Origin: an uncultured Clostridia bacterium
GTDB taxonomy: Bacteria > Bacillota > Clostridia > TANB77 > CAG-508
NCBI GenBank assembly: GCA_948517135.1
Contig: CAORJJ010000035.1
Span: 1 to 20,189 of the forward strand
Length of the DNA stretch: 20,189 nucleotides
Direction: 5' to 3'
This document shows, one piece after another, positions 14,504 through 20,189 of this stretch (position 1 is the stretch's first letter; each line of letters begins with the position of its first letter). Position numbers and translations under genes: made by a program. The notes under the pieces were generated by a model that was not told the origin of the DNA, made no database searches, and saw only the letters and a program-made list of their open reading frames with translations.

Positions 14504-16390
14504 ATGGAGAAAATAAAAAAATTAAGTAAATATAGAAGTTTTATATTAATTATATTAGATATTTTGTGTATAGCTTTTGCATATTATTTGGGAGTTGTAC
14601 TTATTACTGATTCTGTATTTAAGTTAGAAATGTATTATGTAAGAAGACTTACTCAAACAATAATTGTTTCAGTAATAGTGTACCAAATTGTTTTTCATTT
14701 AGCTGGAAGATATAAGGCAATTATAAGATATGAAGATGGAAAAGATTATTTCATATATTTTATTCTTTGTATGATATCTTCTGTAATAATAGCTATTGTA
14801 AGAAAAGTCTTTCATATATTTATGCTAGAGAGAATCAAATTAATTATTTTAGCTGGAATATTTATTTCTCTTATGATGATAGCTTATAGATTAATAATAA
14901 GATATATATTAGTTAATGATATTGTAAACAGAGGAATAAATGTAAATAAAACAAACCAAAAAAATTTACTTATTATTGGAGCTGGAAATGCAGCTCATGA
15001 AATAATAAAAACTGTTCATACAAAAATGACTGAAAATTATAATATAGTTGGAATTATTGATGATAATCAAAAAAGGCTAAATTACACAGTATCAGGTGTT
15101 AAAATAATAGGAAATAGAAATGATATAGTAAAAATTTGCAAAGAAAAAAATGTTGATTTAATTTTCTTTTCTATTGCCAATATAGATAGTCAAAATAAAA
15201 AACAGATACTAAATATTTGTCAAGCAACAAATGCTAAAGTAAGAATTCTTCCAGGAATGAAAGAAATAATTAGAAATAAGAAAATGTTTGACAATTTAAG
15301 AGATGTTGAAATCGAAGATATTTTGGGTAGAGATCCTGTAAAACTAGATAATGAAAATATAGAAAGTCTAATAAAAGAAAAAGTAATTCTTGTTACAGGC
15401 GCAGGTGGTTCTATTGGTTCAGAATTATGTCGTCAAATAATTAAATATAAACCACAAAAACTTGTGATGCTAGATATATATGAAAATAATTTGTATGATA
15501 TTGAACAAGAATTAAAATATAAGTTTACTAGAATAGAAATTGATGCAGTAATTGCAAGTGTTCGTGATAAAAAAAGATTAAGACAAATTTTTGAAAAATA
15601 TAGACCATATTTAGTATTTCATGCAGCAGCACATAAACATGTTCCATTAATGGAGAATAGTCCATTAGAAGCTATAAAAAACAATATATTTGGTACTTAT
15701 AATGTTACAAATGCTTGTGATGAATTTGAAGTAAAAAGATTTATTTTAATTTCAACAGATAAAGCTGTAAATCCAACTAACATAATGGGTGCTACAAAAA
15801 GAATGTGTGAAATGATAGTACAAGCTAAAAATAAAGTTAGTAAAACCGAATTTGCAGCAGTTCGTTTTGGAAATGTTTTAGGAAGTAATGGATCTGTTGT
15901 TCCACTATTCAAGAAACAAATTACAGAAGGTGGACCAGTAACTGTAACTCATAAAGATATAACAAGATTTTTTATGACAATTCCAGAAGCTGTTGAACTT
16001 GTATTACAAGCTATGACATATGCAAATGGTGGAGAAATATTTGTATTAGATATGGGAGAGCCAGTTAAAATTTATGATTTAGCAGTAAGTTTAATAAAGC
16101 TTTCAGGATATATACCAAATGAAGATATTGAAATAAAGATTAGTGGATTAAGACCAGGCGAAAAGCTTTATGAAGAACTTTTAATGGGAGAAGAAGGCCT
16201 AGAAAAAACTGCGCATAATAAGATTTTTGTTGCAGAGCCTTTAAATATAACAATGCAAGATGTTCAGAAAAAATTAAATTTATTGAATGAATTATTAGAA
16301 AAAGATGATTCAGATAATAAAGAAATTAAAGAAACATTTAAGCAAATTATTCCAACATTTAAAGAACCAGAAGAAGTAAATAAAAAATAG
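14504..16390 (+). CDS. Membrane-anchored nucleotide-sugar 4,6-dehydratase (PglF/CapD/WbpM type)
   Basis: The protein is 628 residues. The first about 135 carry four transmembrane helices. A Rossmann-like region follows with GAGNAA from Gly159, then the catalytic extended short-chain dehydrogenase with GAGGSIG at 299-305, HAAAHKHVPLME and STDKAVNPTNIMGATKR. In that last motif Met428 stands where most relatives have Tyr, four residues before Lys432. This MxxxK is the mark of the PglF/WbpM/CapD group, which converts UDP-GlcNAc to UDP-4-keto-6-deoxy-GlcNAc. The ending, LRPGEKLYEELL, is also typical. It heads the last unit, and the aminotransferase and PglC-type gene downstream fit the same pathway. 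The ribosome binding site is weak (GGTGA, about 4 nt from ATG). Confidence 0.93.
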   Translation: MEKIKKLSKYRSFILIILDILCIAFAYYLGVVLITDSVFKLEMYYVRRLTQTIIVSVIVYQIVFHLAGRYKAIIRYEDGKDYFIYFILCMISSVIIAIVRKVFHIFMLERIKLIILAGIFISLMMIAYRLIIRYILVNDIVNRGINVNKTNQKNLLIIGAGNAAHEIIKTVHTKMTENYNIVGIIDDNQKRLNYTVSGVKIIGNRNDIVKICKEKNVDLIFFSIANIDSQNKKQILNICQATNAKVRILPGMKEIIRNKKMFDNLRDVEIEDILGRDPVKLDNENIESLIKEKVILVTGAGGSIGSELCRQIIKYKPQKLVMLDIYENNLYDIEQELKYKFTRIEIDAVIASVRDKKRLRQIFEKYRPYLVFHAAAHKHVPLMENSPLEAIKNNIFGTYNVTNACDEFEVKRFILISTDKAVNPTNIMGATKRMCEMIVQAKNKVSKTEFAAVRFGNVLGSNGSVVPLFKKQITEGGPVTVTHKDITRFFMTIPEAVELVLQAMTYANGGEIFVLDMGEPVKIYDLAVSLIKLSGYIPNEDIEIKISGLRPGEKLYEELLMGEEGLEKTAHNKIFVAEPLNITMQDVQKKLNLLNELLEKDDSDNKEIKETFKQIIPTFKEPEEVNKK

Positions 16391-16400
16391 GAGAAATATT

Positions 16401-16727
16401 ATGAAACGTATGAAAAAGATTATGGTAGGAATATGTGTATTTTTTTCAGGAATACTATTTAAAGTTTTACCAGTTTTTAGTACAACTTATTATGGCACAA
16501 TTATGGAAAAAAGTGTAATAAATGAAGTGTCTTCAAGTAAAGAATCTTCAAAAACATTATATGATATAGTTACACCAATTGCTAATATTTTATTACCTGT
16601 AATTTTATTAGTTGTAGGAATAATAGTAATTATTAATAAAAAAATGAACAATAAAATGAGAATACTTATAATGGGAATAACAATAGCTATTATTGTTTTG
16701 TACATACTTTTAATAACATTACTATAA
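16401..16727 (+). CDS. Small membrane protein with signal-like N-terminus and two further helices
   Basis: The protein is 108 residues of unknown family. The basic start MKRMKK and hydrophobic residues 7-28 look like a signal peptide or first helix. A polar Ser/Lys-rich stretch of about 28 residues follows, then two hydrophobic helices (about 58-80 and 87-108) joined by a short basic loop (NKKMNNKMR). This layout resembles VirB2/TrbC pilin-like small proteins, but no other transfer gene is near, so the likeness may be superficial. AGGAG lies 9 nt before the ATG and 10 nt separate it from the dehydratase. The next gene, a decayed radical SAM gene, starts 12 nt later. A role in the glycan locus is inferred only from position. 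Confidence 0.75.
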   Translation: MKRMKKIMVGICVFFSGILFKVLPVFSTTYYGTIMEKSVINEVSSSKESSKTLYDIVTPIANILLPVILLVVGIIVIINKKMNNKMRILIMGITIAIIVLYILLITLL

Positions 16728-16739
16728 GAAGGTTAATAT

Positions 16740-17310
16740 ATGTTTAAAGAAATAATTAAATATGGTGAGCTTGAAGCAGTTTACAAGGAAAAAGAGATTC
16801 TTTCAAAGAAACCTAGATTAACTAATTTGTTTTGGGAATCAACTTTAAGATGTAATGCTAATTGTAAACATTGTGGGAGCAGAGCTGGAGAAAATATTAA
16901 TATAAAAATTGAAAATATAAAGAAAATAAAAAAATCTAATTTTAATGTTATATTGCAAGTAACGACTGTTACTAATAAATCTAACATTAAAGAACTAGAA
17001 GAAATTTACGAAGTTGTATATGTATATGTGTTATACAGGACTTACAGTTGGAAGCATTCTTTATAATGGTGATATTTTTGTATGTCCTAATGTTGAGAGA
17101 AGACCAGAATTGATACAAGGAAATGTTAGAAAAGATGATTTTGTAAAAACTTGGGAAAATAAATTCGAATTTTTTAGAAATTTAGAAAAATTCAAGTGCG
17201 GAAAATGTAATAAATGTGAGGATTGGAAATATTGCTTAGGTGGAGCATTTCACACATGGGATTTTGAAAATGAAGAGCAACAGATATGTTTAAAAGAAAT
17301 TTTAAATTAA
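16740..17310 (+). pseudogene. Radical SAM/SPASM maturase, internally deleted and frameshifted
   Basis: Two frames together hold the ends of one radical SAM/SPASM protein. The first, 16740-17066, begins with a good ribosome binding site (AAGAAGG, 7 nt) and has the iron-sulphur motif CxxxCxxC at Cys38, Cys42 and Cys45 in STLRCNANCKHCGSRAGE, then a fragment reading LQVTTVTNKSNIKELEEIY. The second, continuing to 17310, holds the SPASM end: CYTGLTVGSILYNGDIFVCPN and CGKCNKCEDWKYCLGG. Such proteins are usually 330-370 residues, whereas only about 190 codons are here. Most of the barrel, including any GGEP SAM-binding motif, is missing. The frame change falls in the repetitive GTATATGTATATGTG near 17008-17023. 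The intact ancestor probably modified a peptide or glycan-linked substrate. Confidence 0.85.
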
Positions 17311-17323
17311 TTTTGGAGGAATT

Positions 17324-18448
17324 ATGAAAAAAATATATTTAGCGTCACCTCATATGTCAGATGAAAAATATGAGGAAAAATATGTAAAAGAAGCTTTTGA
17401 TACAAATTGGTTATCAACAATTGGGGAAAATTTGAATAAATTTGAAGAATCTGTAAGAGAATACTTAGGCTTAAAAGCTAGTGTTGCTTTAGCTAGTGGA
17501 ACATCAGGAATTCATTTAGGATTAAAAGCATTAGGTGTTGAAAAAGATGATATAGTTTTTGTATCTGATTTGACATTTTCAGCAAGTGTAAATCCAATTA
17601 TTTATCAAAATGCAACCCCAGTATTTATAGATTCTGAGTATAAAACATGGAATATGAGTCCAAAAGCTTTAGAAAAAGCATTTGAAAAATATAAACCCAA
17701 AGCAGTTGTTGTTGTTCATTTATATGGAAGATCTGCGAGAATGGAAAAAATTGTAGAAATTTGTAAAAAATATAATGTTCCAATATTAGAAGATGCAGCA
17801 GAAGGTCTTGGAACAATATATAATGGAAAGTATTTAGGAACATATGGAACACTTGGAGTACTTTCATTTAATGGAAATAAAATAATAACAACAACAGGTG
17901 GTGGAATGCTTGTTTCTAATGATGAAGAAAAAATTGCTAAAGCTCGTTTCTGGTCAACTCAAAGTAAAGACTTAGCACGCCACTATCAACATTCAGAAAT
18001 TGGATATAATTATAGAATGAGTAATGTTTTGGCTGGAATTGGAAGAGGTCAAATGAAAGTTTTAGAACAAAGAATACTTAAAAAGAATGATATATTCAAT
18101 AAATATAAAGATGGTTTTAAAGATATAGAAGAAATAGAAATGATGCCTGAAAATGAAAATGAAAGATCAAATCAATGGTTATCAACACTAACATTAAAAG
18201 AAAACTCTAAAGTAAAACCATTAGACATAATTGAAGCTTTAGAAAAAGAGAATATTGAATCAAGACCAGTTTGGAAACCAATGCATATGCAACCGATTTT
18301 TGAAAAATATGATTTTGTAAGTCATAATGATTCTGAAATAAGTGTAGGTGAAGATTTATTTAATAGAGGAGTTTGCTTACCTTCAGATACAAAAATGACT
18401 GATGAAGATATCCAAAGAGTTATAAAAATAGTTAAGGAATTATTTTAA
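17324..18448 (+). CDS. DegT/DnrJ/EryC1/StrS sugar aminotransferase (PglE-like)
   Basis: The protein is 374 residues, the usual length. It is a PLP enzyme that would transfer an amino group from glutamate to a 4-keto sugar nucleotide. Motifs: GENLNKFEESVREYLG, ALASGTSGIHLGLKALG for the PLP phosphate, DLTFSASVNPI, VVVHLYGRSARM, EDAAEGLGTIYNGK and the PLP lysine Lys186 in SFNGNKIITTTGGGML. WLSTIGEN near the start and GYNYRMSNVLAGIGRGQM are typical of PglE-type UDP-4-keto-6-deoxy-GlcNAc aminotransferases. With the dehydratase at 14504 it should make UDP-4-amino-4,6-dideoxy-GlcNAc. The exact substrate is inferred from context. GGAGG is only about 4 nt from the ATG. The following gene begins right after its stop. 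Confidence 0.93.
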   Translation: MKKIYLASPHMSDEKYEEKYVKEAFDTNWLSTIGENLNKFEESVREYLGLKASVALASGTSGIHLGLKALGVEKDDIVFVSDLTFSASVNPIIYQNATPVFIDSEYKTWNMSPKALEKAFEKYKPKAVVVVHLYGRSARMEKIVEICKKYNVPILEDAAEGLGTIYNGKYLGTYGTLGVLSFNGNKIITTTGGGMLVSNDEEKIAKARFWSTQSKDLARHYQHSEIGYNYRMSNVLAGIGRGQMKVLEQRILKKNDIFNKYKDGFKDIEEIEMMPENENERSNQWLSTLTLKENSKVKPLDIIEALEKENIESRPVWKPMHMQPIFEKYDFVSHNDSEISVGEDLFNRGVCLPSDTKMTDEDIQRVIKIVKELF

Positions 18449-19087
18449 ATGTATAAAAAATATATAAAAAGATTGTTAGATATTTTAATAAGTTTAGTTG
18501 GACTAATTTTTTTATCACCAGTAATATTAATTGTAGCAATTTTAGTTAGAATAAAGATAGGAAGTCCAGTTATTTTTAAACAGGAACGTCCAGGAAAAGA
18601 TGGTAAAATATTTAGATTATATAAATTTAGAAGTATGTCTGATAAAAAAGATAAAAATGGAAAGTTGTTGCCAGACAATGAAAGACTTACAAAGTTTGGA
18701 AGAATTTTAAGAGCAACTAGTTTAGATGAATTACCAGAACTTGTAAACATTTTAAAAGGTGAAATGAGTTTAATAGGACCAAGACCACTTGCTGTATGTT
18801 ATTTACCATATTATAATGAGAAAGAAAAACATAGACATGATGTTCGTCCAGGGCTTACAGGTCTTGCTCAAATAAATGGTAGAAATACTTTAAATTGGGA
18901 AGATCGTTTTGCTTATGATATTGAATATGTAAATAATATAACTTTTAAAAGTGATTTAAAAATTCTTTTTAAAACATTTTATAAAGTAATAAAAAAAGAT
19001 GGAGTAGTAACTAGAGGATCTGGAAAAACAATAGATTTTGATGAATATAGAAAAAATCAGTTAAAAAATAGAGGGGAACAAGAATGA
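18449..19087 (+). CDS. Phosphoglycosyltransferase, PglC type
   Basis: The product transfers a phospho-sugar from a UDP-sugar to undecaprenyl phosphate at the cytoplasmic face, starting a glycan chain. The 212 residues match the small monotopic PglC form of the bacterial sugar transferase family (PF02397), without the extra helices of WbaP. One hydrophobic re-entrant segment lies at about 8-32 (LLDILISLVGLIFLSP). Then come FKQERPGKDGKIFRLYKFRSM, the catalytic Asp93-Glu94 in SLDELPEL, SLIGPRPL and RPGLTGLAQINGRN. I recall that the Campylobacter PglC dyad has the same numbers. It starts directly at the aminotransferase stop and overlaps the next gene by four bases (ATGA), so the trio is translationally coupled. 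Confidence 0.95.
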   Translation: MYKKYIKRLLDILISLVGLIFLSPVILIVAILVRIKIGSPVIFKQERPGKDGKIFRLYKFRSMSDKKDKNGKLLPDNERLTKFGRILRATSLDELPELVNILKGEMSLIGPRPLAVCYLPYYNEKEKHRHDVRPGLTGLAQINGRNTLNWEDRFAYDIEYVNNITFKSDLKILFKTFYKVIKKDGVVTRGSGKTIDFDEYRKNQLKNRGEQE

Positions 19088-20010
19088 AAAAAAGAGTATT
19101 AGTATTAAACTGTGGAACTTTAGCTTCAACTGATATAAATATGTCTTTAAGAGATAATGATGAGTTTGAAATCTGGGGAGCTTCAATAAATAAAAATCAT
19201 GGGATATATGTTTATAAAAACTATATTGATGATATTCCTAATATTAAAGATGAAAAATTTATAGAAATCTTAAATAAAAAAATAAAACAATATAATTTTA
19301 AATTTATTATTGCTACACATGAAGACCTAGCATTGTTTTTACAAAAAAATAAAGATAAAATCAATGCTGTAATAGTATGTTCTAATTATGAAACATCTTT
19401 ATTGTGTAGATATAAAAGCAAAACATATGAAAAAATGAAATCTTATAACTTTATTCCAAAAACTTATAACAAAGAAGAGGTAAATAAATTTCCTGTTTTT
19501 GTAAAAAAAGATGATGATCAAGGTGGAAGACATGCATATAAGGTAAATGATAATCAAGAATTAGAACTTTATGTTAAAGATGAAGATATGATAATATGTG
19601 AATATTTACCAGGAGATGAAGTAACAGTAGATTGTTTTACAAATAAAGATAGAAAATTACTATTTTGCAATCCAAGAGCAGCAGATAGAATGCTTGCTGG
19701 AATTGATGTCCACAGCAGAAGAATTGAACTTTCAGATGAAATAAAATATATAGCAGAATCTTTAAATAAAGAAATTAAATTTAGAGGATTTTGGTTTTTC
19801 CAGATAAAAAAAGATGTAAATGGAATGTTTAAATTGTTAGAGATAAGCACAAGACTTCCTGGAGCTTTTAGTTTGAGTAGATGTTTAGATGTGAATTTAC
19901 CATTAATGGCTGTAAAAGATTTTGATGGACAAGATGTAGAAATAACATTTAATGATGTTTCAATAGAGGCTGATAAACAGTTTTTTGGAAAATATTCACT
20001 TCGGAATTGA
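19084..20010 (+). CDS. ATP-grasp ligase (CarB/PylC-like), possibly truncated by frameshift
   Basis: The protein is 308 residues. The N-terminus, RVLVLNCGTLASTDINMSL, is the pre-ATP-grasp nucleotide-fold domain. FPVFVKKDDDQGGRHAYKV holds the ATP-binding lysines, CEYLPGDEVTVDCFTN is the central beta strand region, and FKLLEISTRLPGAFSLSR is the metal-binding end. Members found in capsule loci are thought to ligate a carboxylate to an amine or phosphate. Here the amino sugar made upstream is a possible acceptor, but that is inference. It overlaps the PglC-type gene by four bases. The frame ends at 20010, yet a HAD-like sequence continues without pause in the +1 frame from about 20003. I recall relatives where ATP-grasp and HAD parts are fused or adjacent. 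Confidence 0.85.
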   Translation: MKKRVLVLNCGTLASTDINMSLRDNDEFEIWGASINKNHGIYVYKNYIDDIPNIKDEKFIEILNKKIKQYNFKFIIATHEDLALFLQKNKDKINAVIVCSNYETSLLCRYKSKTYEKMKSYNFIPKTYNKEEVNKFPVFVKKDDDQGGRHAYKVNDNQELELYVKDEDMIICEYLPGDEVTVDCFTNKDRKLLFCNPRAADRMLAGIDVHSRRIELSDEIKYIAESLNKEIKFRGFWFFQIKKDVNGMFKLLEISTRLPGAFSLSRCLDVNLPLMAVKDFDGQDVEITFNDVSIEADKQFFGKYSLRN

Positions 20011-20189
20011 TTATAGTATAGTTTATATTGATTTTGAAACTTGTTTTGAAAATCTAGAAAAAATAAATTCTTTTGTAATGATGTATTTGTATCAATGTGT
20101 TAATAAAAATATAAAAATTAATTTATTAACTCAAAATAAAGAAAATGTTTTTAAATATTTAAAAAATAATAAAATAGATATTTTATTAT
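20003..20189 (+). pseudogene. HAD-like domain, frameshifted from the ATP-grasp gene and cut by the window end
   Basis: From 20003 the frame is open to the window edge, about 62 codons. It reads like the start of a HAD-superfamily domain: DYSIVYIDFETCF is a hydrophobic strand plus motif I, a helix YLYQCVNKN follows, then INLLTQNK with the motif II threonine. In HAD phosphatases motif I is DxDxT. Here it reads D-F-E-T-C, so the second Asp is Glu and the Thr is Cys, which should impair phosphatase activity. No convincing own start exists. TTG 19985 is in frame, but its nearest GAGG is distant. This suggests a frameshifted continuation of the ATP-grasp gene, though an overlapping separate gene is possible. 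The rest lies outside the window. Confidence 0.55.

Noticed and set aside
1..20189. CRISPR array, tRNA, rRNA, transposase or integrase
   Set aside because: I saw no regularly spaced repeats, tRNA-like cloverleaf, rRNA signature or recombinase motif on either strand.

Overview
The window looks like a low-GC Firmicute, most likely an uncultured gut member of the Clostridia. The evidence is A/T-ending codons, AGA as the usual arginine codon, strong AGGAGG-type ribosome binding sites, sigma-A promoters that often carry an extended TGn -10, an Asp23/Gls24-domain protein, and TypA and TrmR homologues. There are no rRNA, tRNA, CRISPR or transposase genes. No intergenic gap reaches 300 bases.

Left part (1-9254): short housekeeping units alternate with single-gene units. 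The housekeeping genes are a P-loop/Asp23 fusion followed by cmk and plsC (1181-3357), typA (4938-6761), trmR-like (7307-7897) and glmU (7980-9254). Between them sit four genes, each with its own promoter and most with a strong terminator: a PLC-like protein (335-1018), an unknown minus-strand gene (3423-3902), a Bax-inhibitor-1/YetJ-like membrane protein (4087-4776) and an unknown minus-strand gene (6831-7154). Two of these four (335-1018 and 4087-4776) use clearly more CGN and CTG codons than their neighbours. Three of the four promoters share the same extended -10, TGTTATACT. They look like separately acquired single-gene cassettes.

Right part (9284-20189): a surface-glycan locus. A polytopic membrane protein follows glmU. 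A complete dTDP-L-rhamnose set comes next in two transcription units, rfbD-rfbA and rfbC-rfbB. A third unit then encodes a membrane-anchored PglF/CapD-type nucleotide-sugar 4,6-dehydratase, a small membrane protein, a wrecked radical SAM/SPASM gene, a DegT-family aminotransferase, a PglC-type phosphoglycosyltransferase and an ATP-grasp ligase. Dehydratase, aminotransferase and phosphoglycosyltransferase together would make a 4-amino-4,6-dideoxy sugar (bacillosamine-like) and load it on undecaprenyl phosphate. The PglD-type acetyltransferase is not in the window, and an ATP-grasp enzyme sits where it might be expected.

Several glycan-locus genes show decay. The radical SAM gene has lost most of its core and changes frame. 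The ATP-grasp gene stops just before a HAD-like sequence that continues in another frame with a damaged motif I. The membrane protein after glmU may be truncated. Regulatory signals worth attention are a palindrome between divergent promoters at 3961-4023, three AAAACCTT half-sites around the rfbD promoter, and a long hairpin between rfbA and rfbC.
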